Positions 51,820 through 60,596 of a stretch of 64,000 nucleotides of DNA are shown here, in pieces. The notes under the pieces were generated by a model. The model ran no database searches, was not told the DNA's origin, and saw only the letters and a program-made list of their open reading frames with translations. Source of the DNA: Gordonia shandongensis DSM 45094 (GTDB lineage Bacteria; Actinomycetota; Actinomycetes; Mycobacteriales; Mycobacteriaceae); assembly GCF_000423025.1 (NCBI RefSeq), contig NZ_AUHE01000004.1, positions 124,001-188,000 of the forward strand. Reading direction: 5' to 3'. Numbering within the stretch: the stretch's first letter is position 1; the number at the start of each line of letters is the position of its first letter. Made by a program: the position numbers and the translations under genes.

Positions 51820-52014
51820 TCAGGACTCCCCGATGCGCAAGGCCTGCGTCGGACAGGATCGGACCGCATCGTCGATCCGCTCGGTGTCCGCCGGATCGAT
51901 CTGCTCCTGGAGGAGGTGAAGGGCACCGTCGTCAGCCACTTCGAAGTACTCCTCCGCGATCGACTCGCAGATTCCGAGACCGGTGCATTTGTCGTGGTCG
52001 ACGATGATGCGCAT
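51820..52014 (-). CDS. [3Fe-4S] ferredoxin
   Basis: A 64-residue ferredoxin from ATG 52014. The first Cys is in DHDKCTGLGIC with the second following, the third is in RSCPTQALRI. The acidic middle is EYFEVADDGALHLLQ. It is complete, unlike the remnant at 43982-44122, and heads the operon, so it is the best candidate to shuttle electrons from the reductase to the P450. Upstream is about 220 bases with no gene. Confidence 0.92.
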   Translation of the reverse strand: MRIIVDHDKCTGLGICESIAEEYFEVADDGALHLLQEQIDPADTERIDDAVRSCPTQALRIGES

Positions 52015-52233
52015 CTGGGTGCCCTCCGGTTGACGTGCCGCCGGACATCGCTGGTCGCCGCCCGTGAGCGACTCGTCCGGCTTCATGACTTCAGTCTCTT
52101 CGGCTCGGACGCCGGGATCACGCGACAACTGGCTCGACCTGGGGGCGCCCTCGCGCCACCTGCCGCGGGTGGAGTCTCGAGAAGGCGCGTGGGCACGCGA
52201 TGCGGGTCGGGAGGAGGGACAGGCGAAAATGAA

Positions 52234-52263
52234 GAAGACCCGCACCGAATGGTGCGGGTCTTC
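52234..52263 (-). terminator. Terminator of tRNA-fMet
   Basis: A 13-bp stem GAAGACCCGCACC / GGTGCGGGTCTTC with loop GAAT, directly downstream (minus strand) of the tRNA, then TTCATTTTCG. Confidence 0.85.
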
Positions 52264-52270
52264 TCTCTCG

Positions 52271-52344
52271 TAGCGGGGGCAGGATTCGAACCTACGACCT
52301 CTGGGTTATGAGCCCAGCGAGCTACCGAGCTGCTCCACCCCGCG
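52271..52344 (-). tRNA. Initiator tRNA-fMet (CAT)
   Basis: Acceptor CGCGGGG versus CCCCGCT leaves a C1-T72 mismatch. The anticodon stem CTGGG/CCCAG around CTCATAA has the three consecutive G-C pairs of initiators. T-arm GTAGG-TTCGAAT-CCTGC. Discriminator A at 52271; CCA not encoded. Confidence 0.93.
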
Positions 52345-52433
52345 TTGCATCGACTACGTTACCCAGCGGTGAACAACGAACGCAAATCGACGGTCCACCA
52401 TGGTGATCGACGACACCGCACACTCGCCGAGCG

Positions 52434-53681
52434 TCACTTGGCGTGCACTCCCATGAGGGCCGCGAGCTGGGTCGCGATGGGGTTCAGATCGAGTTTGTCG
52501 GGATCCTTCTTGGGGTCGCCGTCCCACGGCTGCGCCCGGTCCGGGTTGCCCAGCGATGCGCGTTCGGCACCGCGAACATCGGTGGGGCTGCCGGCCGGCG
52601 CCTCACAGCGCGCCGAGGTGTTGAACGGGAAGTCGTCGTAGTTGATGTCGAAGTCGGGGTTGCGCTTCTTGATGTCGGCGATCATCTTCTGCGTCGACTC
52701 GTAGCCGCGCGTGCAGCTCGCCGGATTGCCGGTCTCGAGCACGATGCCGAAGCGGATCGTGCCGTCGGGCGACGCCGTGCTGTGGCTGCTCGCCGACAGA
52801 CTCGAGAGCATCGCGAACGTCATCCCGGTGACGTAGGACGCCGGCGCGATCTCCCGGAACGTCCCGCCGAGCTGACCGATCAGCCGTGTCGCGTCGTCAC
52901 CGTTGTCGCGGAGGAACGCCGAGAGCTCGCCGGCCGCGCGCGGCCCGTCCCGCAGGATCCGCCGGACGGCGGGGTCGGCGGCCGCCAACTGGGCGGTCAC
53001 CTCGTCGAGCCCCTTCGACCACTCGAGGATCTCGTCGGACTGCTCGTCCTGCGTCTCGAGCACGTGACGCGAGTCGGTGATGAGGGAGATGGTCTCGTCG
53101 AGACTGTCGACGCCGGTCCGCGACAGCTTGTCGAGGGAGTCGACCAGACGCGTCAGATTGTCGCCCTGTCCGTTGAAGGCCTTGCCGAGTTCGGTGACCA
53201 CGGTCCGCAGATCGTCGACGGGGATCGTCTCGGTGAGATCGATGGTGGACGCGATCACGTCCTGCGTCTTGGGCGGGATCTGCACGCGCGAGCGCGGGAT
53301 CTGCGATCCGTCGACCAGGAAGGGGCCGCCCGACGACGTCGGCTGGAGATCGACGTACTGCTCGCCGATCGCCGACCGGTTGGCGACGACCGCCGTCGAC
53401 GACGCCGGGATGCGGTCGTCGTCGAGAACCAGCTCCACATCGACGCCGCCGGGGACCAGCGACAGCGACGCCACCCGTCCGGCGTGGACGCCGCGGTAGG
53501 TGACCTCGGCGTCGGTGAAGATGCCGCCGGAGTCCTCCATGTGGACCACCACGCGGTATCCGCTGACGCCGAGCGCCTGGTCCATGCGGGCATAGCGAAA
53601 CCCGGCGTAGAGCGAAGCGGCCACACCGAGGATCACCACCACGATGATCTGCAGCTTCACCAAACGACTGAGCGGCGGCAT
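52434..53681 (-). CDS. MCE-family protein
   Basis: A 415-residue mammalian-cell-entry-domain protein from ATG 53681, one membrane segment (KLQIIVVVILGVAASLYAGF), an MCE beta-barrel (about 38-115: GYRVVVHMEDSGGIFTDAEV, VTYRGVHAGRV), then a long helical region and a C-terminal part with two Cys. MCE proteins bind lipids in ABC importers. There are no yrbE or other mce genes adjacent, so this one is an orphan. It is divergent from the small membrane gene at 53917. Confidence 0.85.
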   Translation of the reverse strand: MPPLSRLVKLQIIVVVILGVAASLYAGFRYARMDQALGVSGYRVVVHMEDSGGIFTDAEVTYRGVHAGRVASLSLVPGGVDVELVLDDDRIPASSTAVVANRSAIGEQYVDLQPTSSGGPFLVDGSQIPRSRVQIPPKTQDVIASTIDLTETIPVDDLRTVVTELGKAFNGQGDNLTRLVDSLDKLSRTGVDSLDETISLITDSRHVLETQDEQSDEILEWSKGLDEVTAQLAAADPAVRRILRDGPRAAGELSAFLRDNGDDATRLIGQLGGTFREIAPASYVTGMTFAMLSSLSASSHSTASPDGTIRFGIVLETGNPASCTRGYESTQKMIADIKKRNPDFDINYDDFPFNTSARCEAPAGSPTDVRGAERASLGNPDRAQPWDGDPKKDPDKLDLNPIATQLAALMGVHAK

Positions 53682-53774
53682 GACCGGCCTTCCTACGCGA
53701 CTGACGAATCCCCCGCGATCCGTCCTCTGAGCGTAAGGCGGGTGCAATCGCCGCGACCAACTGGAGACAGCCCA

Positions 53775-53819
53775 TGTGACAAACGCGGTATCCAGATCCA
53801 GGCAGTGGCGTTTATCACA
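53775..53819. promoter_or_regulatory. Inverted repeat in the MCE/membrane-protein divergent region
   Basis: TGTGACAAACGC (53775-53786) and GCGTTTATCACA (53808-53819) are complementary except for one base and are separated by 21 bases, close to three helical turns between centres. It suggests a two-site operator or looping protein. Confidence 0.45.
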
Positions 53820-53916
53820 GTTCGGCGTAGACTGAGGGTACCGGCGGGTGCTCCCACCAGGTAAAACACGACCAGTTCAAGCACACCGGGTCGTTCACAC
53901 TCTCGAGGAGGACGTC

Positions 53917-54204
53917 ATGAGGAATCACAGCCGACGGAGGGAAGGCCACGGCAACCACTGGATGGGCTTCATCGCATTCATCCTGCTGCTCGTGGGCGCG
54001 GCGTTCTCCGGCCTCTGGCTGGTGACCCTCGCCGAACTCCCCGCCAACAAGTCCCTCAACATCACCTACGGCGTCATCGCGCTCGGCGCACTGGTGTTCT
54101 CCTCGATGATCTTCGCAACGCTCATCAAGGAACTCCGGCACTCCCCCGTGATGCCCGACAACACGCCCGCCGAGGTCGAGCGCTACCTGGCCAAGGTGCG
54201 CTGA
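53917..54204 (+). CDS. Small two-segment membrane protein
   Basis: A 95-residue protein from ATG 53917 with GAGGAGG upstream. N-terminal HRRREGHGNHW, segments FIAFILLLVGAAFSGLWLV and YGVIALGALVFSSMIFATL, then a polar tail (KELRHSPVMPDNTPAEVERYLAKVR). Function unknown. It converges on the UPF0182 gene with shared TGATCA. Confidence 0.75.
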   Translation: MRNHSRRREGHGNHWMGFIAFILLLVGAAFSGLWLVTLAELPANKSLNITYGVIALGALVFSSMIFATLIKELRHSPVMPDNTPAEVERYLAKVR

Positions 54205-57200
54205 TCACCCACCGGTCGACTCGTACTTCTTGATCGCCTTGTCGAGCCGATCGAGCGCCTCACCGTAGGCCTTGAAGTCGCCGCTGGACTGCGCCTTGCG
54301 CACCTCCTCGAGCGCCGAGCCCATCTCCTTCACGGCCTCGTCCCGCTCGGGCGACGACGATCCGTCGTCGGGTTCCGTCTTCGGCGGCGTCGACGGCTTG
54401 TCGTCTCCGCCCTCACCCGCGTCCGCCGGCGGCGTCGTGCCCTCGCTCTCGGGCGCGGTCGCCGCCCCCGGATTGATGCCGGACTTCGCCAGCGCCTCGC
54501 CGATCGTCGGCGCGAAACCGATGCGCAGACGGCCGTTCTCGCCCGGTTCCTTGTAGTAGGTGAGCATCCGGTACACCTTCGGCATCGCCGAATCACTCGA
54601 CTTCGACTCGGTGTACATCGGCTGGACGTACAGGATGCCGTCCTTGCCGACCGGGATCGTCAACAGGTTGCCGAATGTGACGTTCACCGACCCCTTCAAC
54701 AGCGTCAGCTCGCTGGACGCCGTGTTGTTGAAGGCCTCCTGCACCTGACGCGGGCCGATGGTCTGGAAGTCCGTCGGCAGCGACTTGACGCTGATCTTCC
54801 CGTAATCGTTCGGATCGGCGCCCACCGTCATGTACGCCGCCAGGTTCTGCCGGTTCAACGGCGTCGTCACCGACGTCAGCTGGAACTCCGCGCCGGGACC
54901 GTCCGGGCGGGCCGCGGTGAAGTAGTACGGCGGCTGCTTCAGACCGCTGTTGCCGTCACCCGTCGGATCGTTGGGCACCTGCCAGAAGTTGTTCGCACGG
55001 TAGAACTCCGTCGGGTTCTTGACGTGGTACCGCGTCAGCAGCTGACGCTGCAGCTTGAACAGATCCTCCGGGTACCGCATGTGCTTGAGCAGATCGGGCT
55101 TCTTGTCGAGCTCCGACCGCGGCTCCACCGTCCCCGGGAACACCTTCATCCACGTCTTGAGCACGGGATCCTGGGTGTCGAACTGGTACAGCGAGACCTC
55201 GCCGGTGTACGCGTCGACCGTCGCCTTCACCGAGTTGCGCACGTAGGAGACGTCACGGTTCTGTTGGGTCCGGCCCGTCTGGCCCGCATTGTTCTCCCGC
55301 GAGTCCGTCGTCGCGTCGGCCAACGACATCCGTTGGGCGTACGGGTAGTCCTCCAACGTGGTGTAGGCGTCGACGATCCACTTGATGGAACCGTCGGCCA
55401 TCACCGCCGGGTACGTCCGCGAATCGACGGTGAGCCACGGCGCCACCTTCTTGACGCGGTCGCGCGGGTCGCGGTTGTAAAGGATGCGCGAATTCTCGTT
55501 GAGCACGTCGGAGAGGATGAAGTTCCGCTCGCCGTACTTGATCGCATACAGCAGACGGGTGCCGATGTTGCTCAGGGCCACACCCGAACCGGCGGTGTAG
55601 GTGTACGACGAGCTGTCGGTGTCGTACTCGCGGTCGTCGCCGCCCTCCTTGCCGACGATGGCGTAGTCCGGGTCGACGTTGGCGATCATCTCGCCGAAGT
55701 AGATCCGCGGCTGCTTCACCTTGATCGGCGCGTTCTTGTACTGCGGCGACTTGATCTGCTCGAGATCGGAGACCAGGAATTCGGGCAGACCGCCCGAGTC
55801 GGAGCTGATATCGGTGTTCGGCGCGTCGACGGTGTTGGCCGGCGCCGCGATGAACCCGTTGCCGTGGGTGAAGACGGTGTGCTTGTTGATCCAGTTCTGC
55901 TGGTTGTCGTTGTACTTCTGCGGATCCAGCTCGCGGACCGCGACCACGAAGTCGCGCTGGCGCGTGGCGCCGTCGGACTCCTTGACGTCGTAGCGGTCCA
56001 CCGCCAGCTGCGACGGGAAGCCGTAGAAGTTCTTCAACGACTGCCGCTGCACGAACGCCTTCGACACCACGTTGGGGTCGAGGATGCGGATGTTCGAGAG
56101 TGTGTCGGAGTCGGCGTTCACCTGATCCTGGTCGACCGGGGTGTTGGTCCAGTTGGTCTGGTAGTCGACGTCTTTGCCGTCCCGGATCCGATAGGCGTCC
56201 TTGGTGGCCGCGATGTTGCGGGTGATGTACTCGGCTTCCTTGGTGTCCGCACTCGGCTTCACCGAGAACTGCTCCATCGCCGCCGGCCAGATGACGCCGA
56301 TGACCAGCGCTGCGAGGAGCATCAGCACCGCAGACAGGGCGGGGATCCGCAGGTCGCGGAGCGCGATGGCCGCGAAGAAGGCGACGGCGCAGATGATGGC
56401 GATCGCCATCAGGATCATCTTCGACGGCAACACGTAGTTGATGTCGGTGTAGGTGGCGCCCGTGTAGATGTCGCCGCGCCGGTCGCTGCTGAGCAGGCTG
56501 TACCGGTCGAACCAGTACCCGACGGCCTTGGCGACCATGAACAGGCCGGCGATCACCGCGAGCTGGATGCGCGCGGCCCGCGTCAACGAACCGCGGCGTC
56601 CGCCGCCGCCCAGTCGGATGCCGCCGAACACGTAGTGCGTCACCAGGTTGCCGATGAACACGATCACCAGCGAGATGAACGTGATGTCGAGGACCAGCCG
56701 CAGGAAGGGCAGCGTCATCGCGTAGAAACCGATGTCGAGGCCGAACTGCGGATCGGTCTCACCGAACGGTTCGCGGTGCAGGAACATCTGGACCGTCGCC
56801 CACGACCCCTGCGCCAGGAGTCCGGCGATGAGCCCGATCACGATCGCGGGCGCCAGCGCCGACAGTTTGGGGCGCGTCCCCACCGCGGTGCGGTACCGCA
56901 CGAGCGGATCGTTCGGGCTGGTCAGCATCGCGAAGTCGGGCCGGACACGGTATGCCGCGTAGATGCCGCCGAAGACGACGCCGCCGACGAGGAGACCGAC
57001 GACGAGGAACGTCAGCAGCCGCGTGGTGATCATCGTCGACATGACGGTCGAATAGCCGACGTCGGAGAACCAGAGCCAGTCGGTGACGACCGACACCACC
57101 CGGGGCCCCACCAGGAGGAGCACCAGGATGGCCACGCCGATCCCGATCAGGATCTTGGCGCGACGCGACAGCGTCGGCCGGCGGAGGGACCCGCCGTTGA

Positions 57201-57210
57201 TGTTCACCAC
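54205..57210 (-). CDS. UPF0182 family membrane protein
   Basis: A 1001-residue protein of unknown function, close in length to the mycobacterial member (Rv3193c, as I recall). The first 320 residues carry seven hydrophobic segments; the rest is a large extracytoplasmic domain with YLTRNIAATKDAYRI-like and AVRELDPQKYNDNQQNW segments conserved in the family. The last 90 residues are Pro/Glu/Asp-rich and helical. Its place ahead of PPA1309 and the PDZ protease is conserved in the order. Confidence 0.92.
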   Translation of the reverse strand: MVNINGGSLRRPTLSRRAKILIGIGVAILVLLLVGPRVVSVVTDWLWFSDVGYSTVMSTMITTRLLTFLVVGLLVGGVVFGGIYAAYRVRPDFAMLTSPNDPLVRYRTAVGTRPKLSALAPAIVIGLIAGLLAQGSWATVQMFLHREPFGETDPQFGLDIGFYAMTLPFLRLVLDITFISLVIVFIGNLVTHYVFGGIRLGGGGRRGSLTRAARIQLAVIAGLFMVAKAVGYWFDRYSLLSSDRRGDIYTGATYTDINYVLPSKMILMAIAIICAVAFFAAIALRDLRIPALSAVLMLLAALVIGVIWPAAMEQFSVKPSADTKEAEYITRNIAATKDAYRIRDGKDVDYQTNWTNTPVDQDQVNADSDTLSNIRILDPNVVSKAFVQRQSLKNFYGFPSQLAVDRYDVKESDGATRQRDFVVAVRELDPQKYNDNQQNWINKHTVFTHGNGFIAAPANTVDAPNTDISSDSGGLPEFLVSDLEQIKSPQYKNAPIKVKQPRIYFGEMIANVDPDYAIVGKEGGDDREYDTDSSSYTYTAGSGVALSNIGTRLLYAIKYGERNFILSDVLNENSRILYNRDPRDRVKKVAPWLTVDSRTYPAVMADGSIKWIVDAYTTLEDYPYAQRMSLADATTDSRENNAGQTGRTQQNRDVSYVRNSVKATVDAYTGEVSLYQFDTQDPVLKTWMKVFPGTVEPRSELDKKPDLLKHMRYPEDLFKLQRQLLTRYHVKNPTEFYRANNFWQVPNDPTGDGNSGLKQPPYYFTAARPDGPGAEFQLTSVTTPLNRQNLAAYMTVGADPNDYGKISVKSLPTDFQTIGPRQVQEAFNNTASSELTLLKGSVNVTFGNLLTIPVGKDGILYVQPMYTESKSSDSAMPKVYRMLTYYKEPGENGRLRIGFAPTIGEALAKSGINPGAATAPESEGTTPPADAGEGGDDKPSTPPKTEPDDGSSSPERDEAVKEMGSALEEVRKAQSSGDFKAYGEALDRLDKAIKKYESTGG

Positions 57211-57366
57211 TGGGAAAGACTCCTGATTCGTTTGCGCTCCGTGCGCCTCGCGACAGCAACGCGGACCAGCTTACCGACTACCTCGGCCCCGTACCTCCGC
57301 CGCAGTCCGCGCCGATGCTTCACGGTCCACCGCCACACGGTCACCGGCCACCGGCACAATGGTCTC

Positions 57367-57933
57367 GTGACGACTCCCGATGACGCATCCGCTTCGCGAT
57401 TCTCGCAGGCCGACCTCGGCAACGCGCTCGCCCAGTGCCTCGCCTACACCGCCGACATCCCGTGGGGTTCGGGGCCCGTGCTCTTCGCGCTGGTGCCGAC
57501 CGCACTGCTCGCACGCCAGGTGCCCGACCTCGTCGACCCCGACGACGGTTCGGCGTTGAGTCCCGTCGTCCAGGAGACGACGACCGCCGATCTGGAGTCG
57601 CTGCTGTCGACCGTCGCCTGGCCCGACCAGGTGGTGGGATGCGCGGTCGTCACCGAGATCACGGTGCTGCCGCCCGACGCCGAATCCGATCTGGACGCCG
57701 CCCTCGAACCGCTGTTGGCAGACCCGTCCGCGGCCGACGAGGCCGGCCGTCGGGCCGCACTCGCCCACCCCGATCGGCAGGCCGCCCGTCTCGCCGGCGG
57801 CGTGCTGCGGACGGGGTCGCGCGTCGCCCTGCTGAGCCTCCGGGACGGCGATCGCCAGTCCGCTGATCTGCAGACGCACCCCGAGCTGGCGCCCAACCTG
57901 CTCGATGCTCTGGCCGCGACGATGGGGGCCTGA
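57367..57933 (+). CDS. PPA1309 family protein
   Basis: A 188-residue protein of unknown function, from GTG 57367. The pattern ALAQCLAYTADIPWGSGPVLFALVPTALLA and WPDQVVGCAVVTEITVLPPDAE is characteristic. No catalytic motif. Position between UPF0182 and the PDZ/S16 protease is conserved in Actinobacteria. It is divergent from UPF0182 and convergent with the protease. Confidence 0.8.
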   Translation: MTTPDDASASRFSQADLGNALAQCLAYTADIPWGSGPVLFALVPTALLARQVPDLVDPDDGSALSPVVQETTTADLESLLSTVAWPDQVVGCAVVTEITVLPPDAESDLDAALEPLLADPSAADEAGRRAALAHPDRQAARLAGGVLRTGSRVALLSLRDGDRQSADLQTHPELAPNLLDALAATMGA

Positions 57934-57942
57934 CGGCTCGGG

Positions 57943-59001
57943 TCAGGAGCAGTGCGGGCGCGACTTGTCGCTGCCGATGGTGCCGAGCGCCGTGACGGCA
58001 TCGGTCAGGGTGCCGACCTTGACCAGCTCGATGTCGTCGGGGGCCCCCGCGACGGCTTCGGAGCAGTTGTCCTCCGGTACGAGGAAGATCGAGGCGCCCG
58101 CCTCGTCGGCGGCCTTGATCTTGTGCTGGATCCCACCGATCGCCCCGACCCTGCCGTCGGTCTTGATGGTCCCCGTGCCCGCCACGAACGTGTCGTGCGA
58201 CAGGTCGCCGGGGGTCATGTAGTCGATCAGCGACAGGGTCAGCATGAGTCCCGCCGACGGCCCGCCGATCTGGCCGACGTTGAACCTGATGTTGACGTTC
58301 GGGTCGGCCGACATCGGCATGATCGTCACCCCCAGGGTGCCGCGCTCCCGCTCCCCCTTCTTCGGCGTCGACCCGCGCCCGAGGGTCACCGACTCGACGA
58401 GCCGCCGCGGCCCCCGCTGAAGCGTCACGTCGACGCTCTCGCCCGGTGCGTGGTCGCCGATCTCGGCGATCGCGGACTCGGCGTCGTTCACGGGGGTGCC
58501 GCCCACCGCCACGATCCGGTCGAAGGGCTTGATCTTCCCGGCCGACGGCCCCTTCTCGGCCACCGCCGCGACCCCCACGGCGGACGGCATCTTCAGGTAG
58601 GTCAGCGCGGCGGTCGTCGCATCGATCTCCGAGCCGGCCATCTGCTCGTCGTTCTGGCGGCGGACCTCGTCCTCCGACTGGTCCGGCGGATAGTAGGTCT
58701 CCCGCGGCTGCAGTTCGTAGCTGCCCGACACCCACATCCCGAGCGACTGGAACAACGTGAGCCCGTCGTGAACCGACACCGTGGTCAAGTTCAGATGCCC
58801 CTTGGGGTCGGGGTCGACGGCCCCGTCGACCCGGACCACCCGGTCGCCGTCGGGCGACTCGCCGATCGTGTTCACCGTCGGTCCCGGTCCGAGCGCCACG
58901 TAGGGGACGCGCAGGGTCATCCCGGCGACGAGGAACACGACGAGCACCACGACGCCCACGAGGATCGTGACGATTCGACGATGCGCTGGCTTGATGGTCA
59001 C
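57943..59001 (-). CDS. PDZ-domain Lon-like (S16) membrane serine protease
   Basis: A 352-residue protein from GTG 59001 with a membrane segment (IVTILVGVVVLVVFLVAGM), a PDZ-like domain (AGKIKPFDRIVAVGGTPVND), and a Lon-type catalytic domain: Ser in GGPSAGLMLTLSL, Lys in GGIQHKIKAADEAG. The active dyad is intact. It would act on extracytoplasmic or membrane proteins. A longer frame to 59136 is not family-like. Confidence 0.9.
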   Translation of the reverse strand: MTIKPAHRRIVTILVGVVVLVVFLVAGMTLRVPYVALGPGPTVNTIGESPDGDRVVRVDGAVDPDPKGHLNLTTVSVHDGLTLFQSLGMWVSGSYELQPRETYYPPDQSEDEVRRQNDEQMAGSEIDATTAALTYLKMPSAVGVAAVAEKGPSAGKIKPFDRIVAVGGTPVNDAESAIAEIGDHAPGESVDVTLQRGPRRLVESVTLGRGSTPKKGERERGTLGVTIMPMSADPNVNIRFNVGQIGGPSAGLMLTLSLIDYMTPGDLSHDTFVAGTGTIKTDGRVGAIGGIQHKIKAADEAGASIFLVPEDNCSEAVAGAPDDIELVKVGTLTDAVTALGTIGSDKSRPHCS

Positions 59002-59074
59002 CCGGCCCAGAGTAATGCAGTCGTCGACGGTGCGGTCGGGGCCGGGCGCCCACAATCCCGGTACCGTTGACGGT

Positions 59075-60478
59075 ATGAACGACCTGCCCTTCGGATTCTC
59101 GTCGTCGAACGACCCCGACAAGAACCACGACAACAACTCCGGGGACGACGACCGGCGAGACGATCACGGCGCCGACCCGAGCGGCGGTGCGAACCCGTTC
59201 GGCTTCGCCCTCGGCGACGGCGCGGGCCTGGACGCCTCGTCGCTCAGCGACATGTTCACCAAACTCGGGTCCATGTTCAGCGGCATGGGCGCGGGCATGG
59301 CGGGCGGCGGCGACGCCGGACCCGTGAACTACGAGGTCGCCGCGAACCTCGCACGCCGCCAGATCGGCGACTTCACACCGATGCTCGACAAGGAGGCCAC
59401 GGCGGTGGCCGACGCCGTCCGCCTCGCCGAGGTGTGGCTCGACGAGCAGACGACCCTGCCCGCCGGCATCACGTCCACCGCCGCGTGGACGCCGGTCGAC
59501 TGGCTCGAGCACTCGATGCCGACGTGGAAGACGCTGTGCGATCCGATCGCCGAACAGATGGCGAAGACGATGGACGCCGGACTCCCCGAGGAGGCCAAGG
59601 CGTTCGCCGGTCCGATGATGGCGATGATCGGCCAGTTGAGCGGCACCATGTACGGGACGCAGCTCGGGCAGGGTCTCGGGCAGCTGGCGGGCGGCGTGCT
59701 CACCTCCACCGACATCGGATTGCCGCTCGCGCCGCCGAACACCGGCGTCCTGCTCCCGGAGGCGATCGCCCGCTTCGCCGAGGGGCTCGACCTCCCCGGC
59801 CAGGAGATCGTCGTCTTCCTCGCCGCCCGCGAGGCCGCCCATCTGCGGCTGTTCTCCCACGTCCCGTGGCTCGCCCAGCGTCTGCTGTCGACCGTCGAGG
59901 AGTACGCGCGCGGCATCCGGATCGACCTGTCGGGTCTGCAGGACCTGGCCGGCGGCATCGATCCGCAGGAGCTCATGGCCAACCCGGGACGGATCGAGGA
60001 GTTGATGGGCTCGGCGGCGGCGTTCGAGCCGCAGACCACGCCCGAGCAGCAGGCGGCGCTGACACGGCTGGAGACGCTGTTGGCTCTCGTCGAGGGCTGG
60101 GTCGAGCTGGTCGTCACCTCGGCGTTGGGCGACCGGATCCCGAGCACCGCCGCACTCACCGAGTCGATGCGCCGCCGTCGCGCGTCGGGTGGGCCGGCGG
60201 AGCAGACGTTCGCCAGCCTCATCGGCCTCGACCTGCGGCCGCGGAAGCTGCGCGAAGCCGCCGACCTGTGGCGGCGGCTCACGGAAGCCGCCGACGTCGA
60301 GACGCGGGACGGCGTGTGGGGACACCCCGACCTGCTGCCCGACGCCGACGACCTCGACGCGCCTGCCGCATTCATCGACCGGGTGATCGGCGGCGACCTC
60401 TCGGCCCTCGACGACCCGATCGCCGAGCTCGAACGGCAGATCGAACGCGAGAAGAACGACGGCGACACCACCGAGTAG
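59075..60478 (+). CDS. Zinc-dependent metalloprotease-like protein (DUF2342)
   Basis: A 467-residue protein from ATG 59075. The first 90 residues are Asn/Asp/Gly-rich. The DUF2342 domain begins NYEVAANLARRQIGDF. The family's HExxH-like helix appears as FLAAREAAHLRLFSHVPW, where the zinc-binding His pair is partly conserved (EAAHxRLF), so catalysis is uncertain. LLALVEGWVELV and IPSTAALTESMRRRRA follow. The convergent gap to the ThiF-like gene holds only short CGGCCGCGTAGTCC-type repeats. Confidence 0.85.
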   Translation: MNDLPFGFSSSNDPDKNHDNNSGDDDRRDDHGADPSGGANPFGFALGDGAGLDASSLSDMFTKLGSMFSGMGAGMAGGGDAGPVNYEVAANLARRQIGDFTPMLDKEATAVADAVRLAEVWLDEQTTLPAGITSTAAWTPVDWLEHSMPTWKTLCDPIAEQMAKTMDAGLPEEAKAFAGPMMAMIGQLSGTMYGTQLGQGLGQLAGGVLTSTDIGLPLAPPNTGVLLPEAIARFAEGLDLPGQEIVVFLAAREAAHLRLFSHVPWLAQRLLSTVEEYARGIRIDLSGLQDLAGGIDPQELMANPGRIEELMGSAAAFEPQTTPEQQAALTRLETLLALVEGWVELVVTSALGDRIPSTAALTESMRRRRASGGPAEQTFASLIGLDLRPRKLREAADLWRRLTEAADVETRDGVWGHPDLLPDADDLDAPAAFIDRVIGGDLSALDDPIAELERQIEREKNDGDTTE

Positions 60479-60596
60479 TCCTCGGCCGCGTCGTCCCGCG
60501 ACTGTGTAGTCCCTGGGCCGCGTAGTCCCTCGGCCGCCGTCCAGCCTGTGGATGGCGTGCTGGTCGCCGTGGCCGTCCCGGTGAGACCGTCGTGCC

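Noticed and set aside
55024..57933. 969-codon plus-strand frame joining antisense UPF0182 with PPA1309
   Set aside because: Only its last part (from GTG 57367) is protein-like; the rest is antisense to UPF0182.
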